Shown: positions 8,400-17,402, counted from the stretch's first letter. The stretch: 59,456 nucleotides of DNA from Candidatus Bathyarchaeum sp. (GCA_026014565.1 JAOZIB010000043.1:69854-129309); one strand, 5' to 3'. Notes: a model not told the origin generated them from the letters alone. A program made the numbers and translations.

Positions 8400-9062
8400 C
8401 TAGATTGAAAGTATTAATGCTTGGTAAATTGTTTCTGTAATAAGTGATGTACCTTCAGTGTTGGGATGAACCCCATCAGCGAAATAGCGTGGATAATCAG
8501 TTAAAGCCGAGTTAACATCGATTACTGGTAAATCCAGTTCATTAGCTACTTGTTTAATTTTTGGGATTAAATGTTCCTCAAGAATCACGTTGTCCCATTC
8601 GTAATCGTTTTCATAAATCGGTGGCGGAGTAACCAACCAGATTTCTGGATCGGTTGGAAGCCTTTGATATTCATTGATTAGTTCTTTATAATCTTCTGCA
8701 AAATTATCAAGTCCACCCAAACTGGTTGGCTGGGCGTCATTGGTTCCAAGCATAATAATCACAATCGAGGGTTGGAACACTTTGGACCTTTGAAACATAT
8801 ATTGGTCTACATACGGTTTAGTAGATGTTGTTAATACAGTAGAGGCAGATGCCCCAAAATTATTGACTACAAAATTTTCTCCAAGTTTAGTCTGTAATGT
8901 TTCCGGATATCCAAAACCCCAAGTGATACTGTCACCTACACATGCTATACGAATAATGTTGGTTGAACTTGTTTGCGTTCCCACAGACAACGCCATGAAG
9001 CCAGAAGATCCGATCAAGACGATGATTGCAATTGCAAACAGTGTTTTTATTGGCAGGTGCAT
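8400..9062 (-). CDS. Secreted SGNH/GDSL-family hydrolase
   Basis: 220 residues. An N-terminal hydrophobic helix (about residues 8-26) acts as signal peptide or anchor. It is followed by block I ACVGDSITWGFG with the catalytic serine, the block III-type IIMLGTNDAQP and the C-terminal DGVHPNTEG with the catalytic Asp-His. All elements of an active SGNH esterase are present. It would act outside the cell. The acyltransferase-3 gene lies about 135 nt downstream on the same strand, suggesting acylation and de-acylation of a surface glycan. Confidence 0.88.
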   Translation of the reverse strand: MHLPIKTLFAIAIIVLIGSSGFMALSVGTQTSSTNIIRIACVGDSITWGFGYPETLQTKLGENFVVNNFGASASTVLTTSTKPYVDQYMFQRSKVFQPSIVIIMLGTNDAQPTSLGGLDNFAEDYKELINEYQRLPTDPEIWLVTPPPIYENDYEWDNVILEEHLIPKIKQVANELDLPVIDVNSALTDYPRYFADGVHPNTEGTSLITETIYQALILSI

Positions 9063-9278
9063 CTTGAACCAGTCATGTTGATAGTTAGGGTTTATCCCTT
9101 AGCTGTGCTAGTTGTATTTTAAGGTTACTTAAAAATTGAAGAGTTCAATCATCTTGACGCCATATTATTTGAAAATACTACAATATTTTTCTAAAAAACA
9201 TGTATTTCATTTATTCAAAAGTTATATTTATAAAACATAATTAAAAAACACTTTTTGAAAATAGAAAATAATCTTGGT

Positions 9279-9851
9279 TTAACATTTCAATTGGCGGTTA
9301 TAGATTTTATATCCAACATATGCCCCCGCCATTGCTTCTGCAATTATTACGGGCAGCAGAAGTGAAACTACGGAAATGAAGCTTTCTACCATTCCAGGGG
9401 CATAAAAAATACTGAACACAACCATTTTGAAAAATGGAGTCATAATCCAATAAATTATGCTCGATAAAATGGACCACCAGATTAATTTATCATTTTTTTT
9501 GAAAAATCCATACAACTGGTTCGCCACCAAATCCAACAAAAATGCAGTGGTTAAACTGCTCAGCCTGGGAGTGGGGTCAAAAGGTGCACCACCTAGTGTT
9601 GTTGGCATGGCCAGTAAAGTAAACAAGGCCAATTGAATAAATAGTCTCCATCGTCTTCCTTCATATGTCAATAAGGAAAAACTGATTGGAATTGCCAAAA
9701 AAATGGTGAACAAAAAATTTGTTCCAACAATCCCAGTTATTAGTGTCCCCATTTGCACAATCAGTACTGTAATTACTAACTGCAAAACAGCCATCATAAT
9801 AACTGTAGTAATGTCCTTTGTTTGGATCATACTTTTGTCGCTTCTTTCCAT
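9279..9851 (-). CDS. Multi-pass membrane protein resembling an ECF S-component
   Basis: 190 residues with five or six hydrophobic helices. The loop PTTLGGAPFDPTPRLSSL and the segment that follows it resemble substrate-binding S-components of energy-coupling-factor transporters, but no specific family (biotin, riboflavin, cobalt) is recognised. No ATPase or T-component is nearby; S-components often share these from elsewhere in the genome. The internal ATG at 9830 (MIQTK) is an alternative start. The protein at 35739 has a similar size and topology. Confidence 0.55.
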   Translation of the reverse strand: MERSDKSMIQTKDITTVIMMAVLQLVITVLIVQMGTLITGIVGTNFLFTIFLAIPISFSLLTYEGRRWRLFIQLALFTLLAMPTTLGGAPFDPTPRLSSLTTAFLLDLVANQLYGFFKKNDKLIWWSILSSIIYWIMTPFFKMVVFSIFYAPGMVESFISVVSLLLPVIIAEAMAGAYVGYKIYNRQLKC

Positions 9852-10171
9852 CTCTATCTGGATGCCTTTTTCCAGATTTCACCATTCTATTCTGTTTTTT
9901 ATATAAAATTAACTTCAAGGCAAATATTGATAACACATTTTCCAATCAGAGATTTTTCAAACATCATCTTTGATTTAATTTTTTTATAAAATTTTTTATG
10001 AATTTCAAATATATAAAAACATATTTTGTTATATATAGAACAAGGAAAATGTAATGTGAATTTAAAAACACCGAAACGATTGGATTAGAAAACAATAACA
10101 ATTTAAAAGTTGTTTATAACCATAAATTAAGAAGACCATGGGCGAGGAGCGTTAAAGTAATTCAAAACAAA

Positions 10172-10624
10172 TTGGATGACCTTGACAAAAAAATTCTGTT
10201 GGCTTTATTGAAAGATGGACGAAAAAAGTTCACGGACATTGCGAAAGAATGTAATGTGACACCTTCAAACATCAAGAAACATTATTACAAGCTGAAAAAA
10301 ACTGGCATAATTAAAAAATCAAGCACGTTTGTTAACCAAAAAAAGATTGGTTTTCAAGGTCATTTGAGTGTTTGTGTTGATGTTAAGCTCAATCAACGAG
10401 ATAGGTTTATGGAGTATGCACGGAAGCTTAAAGGGGCAACAACTTATCCAGTGAAACTTAACGGAGCTTACAATGTACATGTTTTAATACCAATTAAAAA
10501 CATGGATGAAATTGAAGAAAAAACACAAAAAATAAGGGATCATCCAACAGTGATTAGCTACAAGGCGAATATTTGGACACAAGTTGAAATGTTTCCTGAA
10601 AATTTGTCAGTTCTACTTTCGTAG
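10172..10624 (+). CDS. Lrp/AsnC-type regulator with divergent ligand domain
   Basis: A 150-residue protein that starts LDDLDKKILLALLKDGRKKFTDIAKECNV, the usual Lrp winged-helix start, with recognition helix PSNIKKHYYKLKKTGII. The C-terminal part (about residues 60-140) is RAM-like but lacks the typical glycine motif. TTG at 10172 is the only standard start in frame after the upstream sequence; a GAGGAG lies 22 nt before it, which is far. It overlaps nothing and is followed after 13 nt by a second Lrp gene, so the two are likely made together. Confidence 0.75.
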   Translation: MDDLDKKILLALLKDGRKKFTDIAKECNVTPSNIKKHYYKLKKTGIIKKSSTFVNQKKIGFQGHLSVCVDVKLNQRDRFMEYARKLKGATTYPVKLNGAYNVHVLIPIKNMDEIEEKTQKIRDHPTVISYKANIWTQVEMFPENLSVLLS

Positions 10625-10637
10625 TATTGGGATCTAA

Positions 10638-11123
10638 ATGGATAGCTTAGATTTTAAAATAATTAAAAAAATAATTGATAATTGTAGGATCCCATTTAGT
10701 AGCATTTCAAATGAACTCGGGGTTTCAACTGAAACAATAATTCGTAGATATAATAAGCTCAAGAAAATGGGCGTATTAAAACCAACAGTACATGTTGACA
10801 TTTTTAAAATTGGTTATGGCGCAGTTGTTTGGTATATGATTTCATTAATGAGCAACACTGACAAGTCATCTATTGTTGAAGAAATGGTGAAAATTCAAGA
10901 CATTACACGAATAATAAAAGCCGTTGGAGATTATGACGTATTAGTGACTGCTTTTGTAAAAGACTTCAAGCACATGTTTGAAATTGGTGAAAAACTTGAG
11001 AACATAAACGGAGTACTACGGATTGAGGCACGACAGTATTTGCCTTTAAGCGACCCAAAAATACCTCAATCTTCTCCTTATGGATTTTTTAATCCAAATC
11101 TTCTGGACGAAAACAGAAAATAG
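10638..11123 (+). CDS. Lrp/AsnC-family transcriptional regulator
   Basis: 161 residues: winged helix at the N-terminus (MDSLDFKIIKKIIDNCR, then the recognition helix ETIIRRYNKLKKMGVL) and a RAM ligand domain with AVGDYDVLVTAFV, the Gly-Asp-Tyr-Asp motif of the family. GGGAT before ATG 10638 is a modest ribosome site. Co-transcribed with the divergent Lrp protein before it; Lrp proteins act as dimers or octamers, so a hetero-oligomer is possible. The large secreted propeller gene starts 248 nt downstream and may be a target. Confidence 0.85.
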   Translation: MDSLDFKIIKKIIDNCRIPFSSISNELGVSTETIIRRYNKLKKMGVLKPTVHVDIFKIGYGAVVWYMISLMSNTDKSSIVEEMVKIQDITRIIKAVGDYDVLVTAFVKDFKHMFEIGEKLENINGVLRIEARQYLPLSDPKIPQSSPYGFFNPNLLDENRK

Positions 11124-11371
11124 TTATCAGATCAATGAACTTTTTGTTGAATTTACAAATATAACCATAACTGAAATTTTTGGTGTTAATTTTGTCCCAA
11201 AATGAGTGTAACTATTCTTTTTAGATTTCGAAATTTATTTTTAATTATTTTTAAATTTTTATGAAATTTAACAAAATAATTGATGTTTCTGTAACGTATT
11301 TCATTTTTTTTGTGATTTTACCCAAAATATTATAAAGGTTTTGAAGGAAAAACGTTCTGACAGGTGAAAAA

Positions 11372-13873
11372 ATGTTAAAAAACGGAACAAAATCAAAAAT
11401 TAATTGTCTAACTTTGGTACTGTTACTGGCAGTTCAAGTTGTAGTTTTCACAGCAGGCACTGTCAGCGCACAAGAGAAATCCAGAGTTACGTATGCATTC
11501 ATTGGCGCAACACCAAACCCTGTCGGCGTAAATCAAGAAGTTCTTTTACACGTTGGAATAACTGATTATCTGTTAGCAGCTGAAGATGGCTTTGAAGGAT
11601 TGACCGTCACGGTTGAAAAACCCGATGGTTCGTCTGAAACTTTAGGGCCAATCAGAACTGATTCTACGGGAGGAACAGGTTGGGTATATGTTCCCACTAT
11701 GACTGGAACTTATTATATGCAAACAAACTTCCCCGAACAGATTTATATCTGGGAGAGCCCTGCGGCATTTGATCCCAGTTTGTCAGGTGAAATATTGTAT
11801 CAAGCTAGTCAAAGTGACAAACTAGAACTTGTTGTGCAAGAAAATGCAATAGAATACTATCCGGGACACACACTTCCATCTGAATACTGGACCCGACCAA
11901 TTGATTCTCAACTTCGCGAATGGTCAACCATTACGGGGAGTTGGTTGGAAGGTGCAGGCAGAGGCGGCGTCATCGCTACATATAATGATGGCCCAGAAAC
12001 AGCTCATGTCCTTTGGACGACTGAACTAACAATGGGTGGACTTGCAGGAGGCGATATGGGTGAACACGGTATGGTTACTGGAGATGCATATGAAGGCAAA
12101 TATATTGATGCACTAATTATCGAGGGAATCCTGTATTACAACAAATTTGAAGCACAAGGTGGCAGTGATGTTGATCAAGTTGTTGTTGCTGTAGATTTAC
12201 ATACGGGAGAACAAATATGGGAAAAAACTCTCTTAGACAATGAACAAATCGAATTTGGTCAAACTATGTATTGGGACACCATGAATGCTCATGGAGTATA
12301 CACTTACTTGTGGGCAACTTCGGGAAGCACATGGATGGCCTTTGATGCATTAACTGGTCGTTGGGTATACAACATTACTGATGTGCCTTCAGGAACCAGA
12401 ACTTTTGGTCCAAAGGGCGAGATTTTGATATATAGCGTCAATGATGGGGTATTAACGAAATGGAACTCAACAGCAGTTTACTACAATACTTTACTTGACG
12501 AAACTGACAACTACTACTATTTTGCTGGACGATGGAGACCTCAAGGAAGAACTTTTGATGGATCTTATGGAATCGATCTAACTGTAGATCTGCCAGATGG
12601 TCTCGCTGGAAGCGCTGTGGCGTATTATGTTGACGATAGAGTGCTCGGTCTTAGCATAAGTAAAACTGAAGTAGAATCATGGGCTGTGAGTTTGGAACCT
12701 GGACATGAAGGTGACCTGATTTTTCAAAACACCTGGTCCGCACCAGCAGCTTGGGCATCGAGTAACTTAGACATCGGATTTGCAACAGGTTCAATTGAGG
12801 ACGAGACTTATGTAATATGGGTAAAAGAAACCCGACGATACTACGGTTTTGACATCAACACTGGAGAATATTTGTGGGTGACCAATTCTGAACATTACAT
12901 GGATAGCTATGCAGGAACCAACAGGGTTATTGCATATGGCAAACTTTTCTCGGTAGGTTATGCAGGAATAGTCTATTGCTACGACATAACAACTGGTGAC
13001 ATCGAGTGGACTTATCTAATTGATGATGAATATAACGAAATCTTGTGGAGCAACGGCTGGCCAGCACGAATTCAGTTTGTCACTGACGGAAAACTCTACA
13101 TTGGAATGGAAGAACACTCTACTGTCGACCCTAAACCACGTGGTGCACCATACGTTTGTCTTAGTGCAGATGGTGAAGAAATCTGGAGAATTAATGGTGG
13201 GTTCCGTCAAACCCATTGGGGCGGAAACTCAATAATTGGTGACAGCATAATCGCAACCATGAACACTTATGACCAAAAAATTTACGCCATCGGAAAAGGT
13301 GCAACATCAATAACAGTGAATGCACCCGACAGCGCAGTTTCGGTAGGTTCATCAGCAACCATCAAAGGCTCAGTCATTGATGTTTCTCCAGGAACTAAGG
13401 ATTCTGCGTTAGCAATACGGTTCCCAAACGGTGTTCCTGCAATCTCTGACAATGACATGAGTGCATGGATGAAATATGTTTACATGCAATTTGAAAAACC
13501 ATCAGATGCAACAGGTGTAACCGTAACATTGGAAGCAATCGACCCTAACGGTAACTACCAATACATAGGCACAACAACAAGTGACATTTCAGGAAACTAT
13601 GGATTTTCGTTCAAACCAGAAATTGAAGGTAAATACACAATCATGGCAACCTTTAGCGGCTCTGGTGGATACTATGGTTCAACTACAACAACATACATGA
13701 GCGTTGACCCTACAACATCTGCCTCAATACCAATTGACACTGAAGGACATGCAGACACCTCGGAACCTGCAACAGAAACAGCCTTTATTTCAACAGAAAT
13801 CGCTATTTTAGCCACAATTGTAGTAGCAGCAGTCGTTGGCATAGCAGCATATTGGTTCCTGAGACGAAAATAA
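11372..13873 (+). CDS. Secreted PQQ-like beta-propeller surface protein
   Basis: 833 residues. A signal peptide (residues ~9-34, ending SAQ) is followed by an Ig-like domain (to about 155), a propeller with repeats such as VDLHTGEQIWEK, FDINTGEYLWV and YDITTGDIEWTY (to about 640), a second Ig-like domain (about 650-790) and a C-terminal membrane helix followed by RRK. The propeller is of the PQQ-dehydrogenase type, but the catalytic residues for PQQ are not evident, so binding or structural roles are as likely. It would be displayed outside the cell on its C-terminal anchor. AGGTG lies 8 nt before the ATG. A hairpin terminator follows. Confidence 0.85.
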   Translation: MLKNGTKSKINCLTLVLLLAVQVVVFTAGTVSAQEKSRVTYAFIGATPNPVGVNQEVLLHVGITDYLLAAEDGFEGLTVTVEKPDGSSETLGPIRTDSTGGTGWVYVPTMTGTYYMQTNFPEQIYIWESPAAFDPSLSGEILYQASQSDKLELVVQENAIEYYPGHTLPSEYWTRPIDSQLREWSTITGSWLEGAGRGGVIATYNDGPETAHVLWTTELTMGGLAGGDMGEHGMVTGDAYEGKYIDALIIEGILYYNKFEAQGGSDVDQVVVAVDLHTGEQIWEKTLLDNEQIEFGQTMYWDTMNAHGVYTYLWATSGSTWMAFDALTGRWVYNITDVPSGTRTFGPKGEILIYSVNDGVLTKWNSTAVYYNTLLDETDNYYYFAGRWRPQGRTFDGSYGIDLTVDLPDGLAGSAVAYYVDDRVLGLSISKTEVESWAVSLEPGHEGDLIFQNTWSAPAAWASSNLDIGFATGSIEDETYVIWVKETRRYYGFDINTGEYLWVTNSEHYMDSYAGTNRVIAYGKLFSVGYAGIVYCYDITTGDIEWTYLIDDEYNEILWSNGWPARIQFVTDGKLYIGMEEHSTVDPKPRGAPYVCLSADGEEIWRINGGFRQTHWGGNSIIGDSIIATMNTYDQKIYAIGKGATSITVNAPDSAVSVGSSATIKGSVIDVSPGTKDSALAIRFPNGVPAISDNDMSAWMKYVYMQFEKPSDATGVTVTLEAIDPNGNYQYIGTTTSDISGNYGFSFKPEIEGKYTIMATFSGSGGYYGSTTTTYMSVDPTTSASIPIDTEGHADTSEPATETAFISTEIAILATIVVAAVVGIAAYWFLRRK

Positions 13874-13884
13874 ATCTAAACATC

Positions 13885-13910
13885 TTTCTCCCTCCTTTTT
13901 CTGGGAGAAA
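13885..13910 (+). terminator. Hairpin terminator after the propeller gene
   Basis: TTTCTCCC and GGGAGAAA form a perfect 8-bp stem with a 10-nt pyrimidine-rich loop, 12 nt past the stop codon. Confidence 0.55.
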
Positions 13911-14571
13911 CAATTGAAAGAAATGGGACTGAAAAGACCTAAGTACAAAATGAAAATATCCAAAAAAAGTAGCAAGGATTTTCATTTTTTCATCCCTTCA
14001 ATGACGTACTATGATCTCAGCAAACCCATTTCTTCAAAAAATAAAAGTGTCATTTTTCAAAAACACAAATAGTCACCAAGATTTAACCACACAGGCATAT
14101 TTCTGAAAACTCTAATCTTAGAATATTTTACAAAGGTGATAATTGTAATTGTCTGCTTTCAACTTCCGATCTATTTATCCGTTTAAACAGTCTTTTGCTG
14201 AAAAAATAGGGCATCTTTCAAGTGGAGAGGTTTGAAATCGATTCATAAATATTTTGATTGGAAAGACAAAGTATCATCACACCAATTGGGTGGTCAAACA
14301 AAAATTCTGAGAAATATTACTCCATACACTAAAAAAGAAAAAATTTAAAATAAAAATTCAATCCCCCAAAAAATCAAATGCAAAGTAAATGAAAGAGACA
14401 ATTGAGTTTACTTATAACGTGAAAAACAGGATTTACTCTGATTTTTCTTTATGAAAGGGAGTGAAAACAACTCCCCTACATGTTTAAAATCTGAAAAAAT
14501 CAAAAATTGGGCATGGTGGGTGTTTTTATTAATACTATAATCTCTATACACTATACATCAGAGGGGTCATA
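13911..14571. other. Gene-free AT-rich stretch at the island boundary
   Basis: About 660 bp with no credible reading frame, RNA gene or long repeat that I can see. It ends in the probable promoter of the HEPN gene (AATACTATAATCT near 14531-14543). It separates the propeller gene from the accessory island. Confidence 0.6.
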
Positions 14572-14991
14572 GTGGTTGGTATAGATGAAAGAGTGAAAAC
14601 AACAAGAAATGTTACTACAAAAATTAATGCATTTTTGAATGGACCCGAACCTGATTATATTTCAGCGTTACTTATTGCTGAACTTTATCTGAACATTAGG
14701 CTTAGAACATTATTGACTAATTGGATTTCACCAACAGAAAATAGAAATTGGAAAAAAATTTCGAACCAAGTTATCAATCACATTCCGTTTCCGACTTTAT
14801 TGCGACTTTGTAAAGATAATGATTTGTTGCCTTCAGAGGATGATGTGGAAAAAATAAGGAAAATTCACATTAAACGAAATGATATTGCCCATTATCCTCG
14901 CTTATGGAATGGTGTTAAAGACAAGTCAGAACAAAAAGAATTTAGAGAATTCTGTAAATTTACTCAAGATTTTCTTGAAAGAACAAACTGA
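14572..14991 (+). CDS. HEPN-like protein (R-x4-H motif)
   Basis: A 139-residue all-alpha protein. Near its C-terminus is KRNDIAHYPR, with R102 and H107 forming the R-x4-H motif that HEPN ribonucleases use for catalysis. The preceding helix EKIRKIHIKRND is typical of the fold. HEPN proteins act as toxins or RNases in antiviral and stress systems. The start is GTG 14572 with GAGGGG 8 nt before it. It is the first gene of an AT-rich island that also contains a second R-x4-H protein and a TIR-like protein. No nucleotidyltransferase partner (MNT) is seen next to it. Confidence 0.6.
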   Translation: MVGIDERVKTTRNVTTKINAFLNGPEPDYISALLIAELYLNIRLRTLLTNWISPTENRNWKKISNQVINHIPFPTLLRLCKDNDLLPSEDDVEKIRKIHIKRNDIAHYPRLWNGVKDKSEQKEFREFCKFTQDFLERTN

Positions 14992-15003
14992 TGATTTCTT
15001 TTT

Positions 15004-15175
15004 TTACTTTTCTGGGATATATTGTTTGACATAGCCACATTCTACACAAATATAGTCTCGATATTCTCTAACATGTGGACCAAGAAAAGCCTTTTTTCGT
15101 GATTTCTATTTTGCTTTTGGTTTTATGATTACATCCATAACACAATAATAGTTCATCACTTGTTGGTCTGGGCAA
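15004..15175 (-). pseudogene. Zinc-ribbon protein gene split by a one-base frameshift
   Basis: Starting at TTG 15175, with GAGGGG 8 nt before it, the frame reads LPRPTSDELLLCYGCNHKTK and ITKK. A +1 shift at the A6 tract then continues AFLGPHVREYRDYICVECGYV to TAA at 15004. The two CxxC pairs (CYGC and CVEC) belong in one zinc ribbon of about 56 residues. Removing one A restores the gene. It follows the RHH gene by 16 nt on the same strand. Either a real mutation or an assembly error in a homopolymer. Confidence 0.6.
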
Positions 15176-15191
15176 TTTATTTTCCCCTCAA

Positions 15192-15340
15192 TTACTTTGT
15201 TTCTGCTCTTTCTTTCATTTCGTAAATTGCTTTGTTTACTGCATGGGTTACACTGGCAAATTGGTGATTTTTTATTTGTCTGTCTATCCATGCAACAAGT
15301 TCTGAATCCATGTTAACGGTTTTTTTACGTAGCTAGACAT
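15192..15340 (-). pseudogene. Ribbon-helix-helix (antitoxin-like) gene with a one-base frameshift near its start
   Basis: From ATG 15311 the frame reads MDSELVAWIDRQIKNHQFAS and VTHAVNKAIYEMKER, a ribbon-helix-helix DNA-binding domain of the ParD/CopG type. The beta strand that should precede it is encoded just upstream in another frame: ATG 15340 reads MSSYVKK, and one extra A in the A7 tract at 15320-15326 would join them as VKKTVNMDSELV. The gene is therefore either mutated, misassembled at the tract, or expressed from the internal ATG without its DNA-binding strand. Putative operator repeats lie directly upstream. Confidence 0.6.
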
Positions 15341-15343
15341 ACT

Positions 15344-15374
15344 AAACCCTACATTATATTACAAAACCGTACAT
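15344..15374 (-). promoter_or_regulatory. Two 11-bp direct repeats upstream of the RHH gene
   Basis: AAACCCTACAT (15344-15354) and AAACCGTACAT (15364-15374) are repeated in the same orientation exactly 20 bp apart, two helical turns, just before the RHH reading frame. RHH proteins commonly repress their own genes through repeated short operators. Confidence 0.45.
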
Positions 15375-15443
15375 AATAGTGTTGTTAATGTCTTGGACCA
15401 AAAATCTTGAATTATAGATGCACATAATTAAGTTGATAAAAGC

Positions 15444-15740
15444 ATGAGCAAAAAAGAAATTCAGAAAATTGAAAATATTTTTTACATAATCATAGCCCTA
15501 GCCATTGTTTTTGCATTGCTTCATGTTCCAGATGACATAACTAATTGGGTTCTGAATGCTTTGGTTGGTTTAGTCGTTAGTTCAGTTTGTTCCGTGGTTG
15601 CAGGGTCTTTAGTAAAGGCATTTACGGGCGATTGGCTTAAAAAAATCGCAATTAACAAAAAAATTTTTGGCATAAATTTTTCAATAACGATATTTGCAAT
15701 AGTTACTTTCATTGTAGAAAAATGGATATTTGGTTTTTGA
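15444..15740 (+). CDS. Small membrane protein (98 aa) in the HEPN/TIR island
   Basis: 98 residues with three hydrophobic segments at about 12-29, 33-58 and 73-93 separated by short charged loops (GDWLKK, NKK). No family recognised. It lies between the RHH module and the second R-x4-H protein on the plus strand. Small membrane proteins are frequent effectors in defence systems, but that role is only inference from context. Confidence 0.6.
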   Translation: MSKKEIQKIENIFYIIIALAIVFALLHVPDDITNWVLNALVGLVVSSVCSVVAGSLVKAFTGDWLKKIAINKKIFGINFSITIFAIVTFIVEKWIFGF

Positions 15741-15882
15741 CTTCTAACCACCCAGGTAAAAAAAATTATAACCAAATTTTGTATTCATAATTATAGGGAT
15801 TAATATTAAAAAACAAACAGATTTAACTTTTGATGAAGCGAAAAAAATAGCATGTAATCAACTTTCTGAAGCAATCCAATTT

Positions 15883-16671
15883 ATGGAAAATCTTCATGAT
15901 TCATTCCCCAATAGTGTGCCCATAAATTGGGCAGTATTATTGAAAACGTTCAAGATGAGGTTGAATAAAGCGTCAAGTCCTTGTTTATTCAACAAAGACG
16001 TTCAAACAATATTTGAGTTGGCTCAACAATTAATTAATGTAAACCCCGACATTGCTCACCAACTTACACTATTTTGGAATTTATATGATACAGCCTTTGC
16101 TATTTTGAAGTCCAACCCAAAAATTACTGAATACTCTCCAAGTGGAATAATAAATGACAATTTGACACGAATTAAAAATGCAGATTTACTTGCTGAAAAG
16201 TTAGTATCTGAAGTTAAAAGCACTCCTTCAACGGTGGCTTTTCCATTGGCTTTTCTACTTGCTCATGTTGTAAGAGCCGAAACTATAAGCTATGCCATTT
16301 GGAAACAACTTAATGATGTTGTTGAAAAATTTGAAAAATTAGGTTTAAAAAAATATGATGTAGAATTGATTTGCTCCGTTCAAAACACAGTTACAAAATA
16401 TAATAAAAGAACTAAACGAAACGAGTTGAGGTCAGACGTGAAAGCAATCCGAGATTCGATTGCACATGGACATTTTTCATTTCGGAAAAATACAGGTGGA
16501 TATGAAATAGAGTTTGATAATGGTGAATATCCTTTTCATAGGCTTTTTTCTAAAAAAGACTTTGAAAAATTTTTTGATTCATATACTCTTCTTTACAAAT
16601 TCCAACTTACTTTGTTAAATTTAATTGAATTACTCCCTATTCTTTCAACACATCTTTGCATGGACTCATAA
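15883..16671 (+). CDS. HEPN-like protein 2 (R-x4-H motif, 262+ aa)
   Basis: A helical protein with KAIRDSIAHGHFSF near the C-terminus; R190 and H195 make the R-x4-H pair of HEPN nucleases, followed by a beta hairpin (GGYEIEFDNGEYPF) common after this motif. The same frame stays open upstream to 15772 and reads convincingly as coding (INIKKQTDLTFDEAKKIA, then CNQLSEAIQ), yet contains no ATG, GTG or TTG. The true start may be an ATT near 15799 after AGGG, or the upstream part may have lost its start. Part of the island with the first HEPN-like gene and the TIR-like gene. Confidence 0.6.
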   Translation: MENLHDSFPNSVPINWAVLLKTFKMRLNKASSPCLFNKDVQTIFELAQQLINVNPDIAHQLTLFWNLYDTAFAILKSNPKITEYSPSGIINDNLTRIKNADLLAEKLVSEVKSTPSTVAFPLAFLLAHVVRAETISYAIWKQLNDVVEKFEKLGLKKYDVELICSVQNTVTKYNKRTKRNELRSDVKAIRDSIAHGHFSFRKNTGGYEIEFDNGEYPFHRLFSKKDFEKFFDSYTLLYKFQLTLLNLIELLPILSTHLCMDS

Positions 16672-16884
16672 ATTAATTGACACCTACAAAAAAAGTAACC
16701 TATATGTTTAGCCCTCAACATGAAATGAATTTACCAAATTAACGTTTTATGCAAAGAAAATGAATTAAGCGGGAAAACCATAGAAATAGATTACTTTTAC
16801 TGACCTCTCCCCGCTCTGTAATCATACGTTGCAACACACAACTTAAAAGAATATAGAGAAAACTCAATTATTGAGGCTTAAAGA

Positions 16885-17139
16885 GTGCAAATTACCAAAG
16901 AACAAGCTTTAGAACTTGCTGAAAAATATCTTCTTTATACTGCAAAAATCGCTTTAAGGGATAATATTTCCGTCAGTGAGAATGTTACAGAATGGCAAAT
17001 ACATGCTAAAACAACTCCCATAATAACAGGTATGCGAACAGAAATAATGAAATTTTCAATAGACAAGAAAACTGGTGAAGTTGGAGCAGTAATTACTAAT
17101 ATATTTTCAACACCAGATGTTCCGAAAGAAAGCGGATAA
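16885..17139 (+). CDS. Hypothetical 84-aa protein
   Basis: 84 residues beginning VQITKEQALELAEKYL, then a predicted beta-rich part with TEIMKFSIDKKTGEVGAVIT. The layout (helix, then strands with a KTGEV turn) is faintly like PepSY-type domains, without a secretion signal. Start GTG 16885 with GAGG 9 nt upstream. Function unknown; it lies inside the HEPN/TIR island. Confidence 0.55.
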   Translation: MQITKEQALELAEKYLLYTAKIALRDNISVSENVTEWQIHAKTTPIITGMRTEIMKFSIDKKTGEVGAVITNIFSTPDVPKESG

Positions 17140-17183
17140 AGGTCATATAATAACAATAGAAGAAAAGCAAAGAAGAGAAAGAA

Positions 17184-17300
17184 ATGGTAACATTTGCAAA
17201 AGATACCCGAACTGATAGGCAGTGTCCTAACTGTAAAGAGTGGGAATTAAACGAAATGGGTATTTGTAACGTTTGTGGATACAAAGAACCTTCTAAATAA
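17184..17300 (+). CDS. Tiny zinc-ribbon protein (38 aa)
   Basis: 38 residues with CPNCKEW and CNVCGYK, two CxxC knuckles 15 residues apart: a minimal zinc ribbon. ATG 17184 has a purine-rich AAGAGAAAG before it. It follows the 84-residue gene after 44 nt on the same strand. Role unknown. Confidence 0.6.
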   Translation: MVTFAKDTRTDRQCPNCKEWELNEMGICNVCGYKEPSK

Positions 17301-17402
17301 TTAATCAGTTGTTTAAATTTTAGTCCATAATATTGAAACTCAACTTCTGTTTTTTTCAGAGTAAAAGGTTGTTTTCAATATTCTATTACTACGTAGTATA
17401 AT

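Noticed and set aside
13911-14571. A structured RNA gene in the large gap before the HEPN/TIR island
   Set aside because: No conserved RNA motif or long stem could be found by eye in this AT-rich stretch.
15106-15291. A 61-codon minus-strand frame over the RHH/zinc-ribbon pair
   Set aside because: It reads out of frame through the RHH gene and part of the zinc-ribbon gene; its own product has no motif, while the other frames give clear domains.
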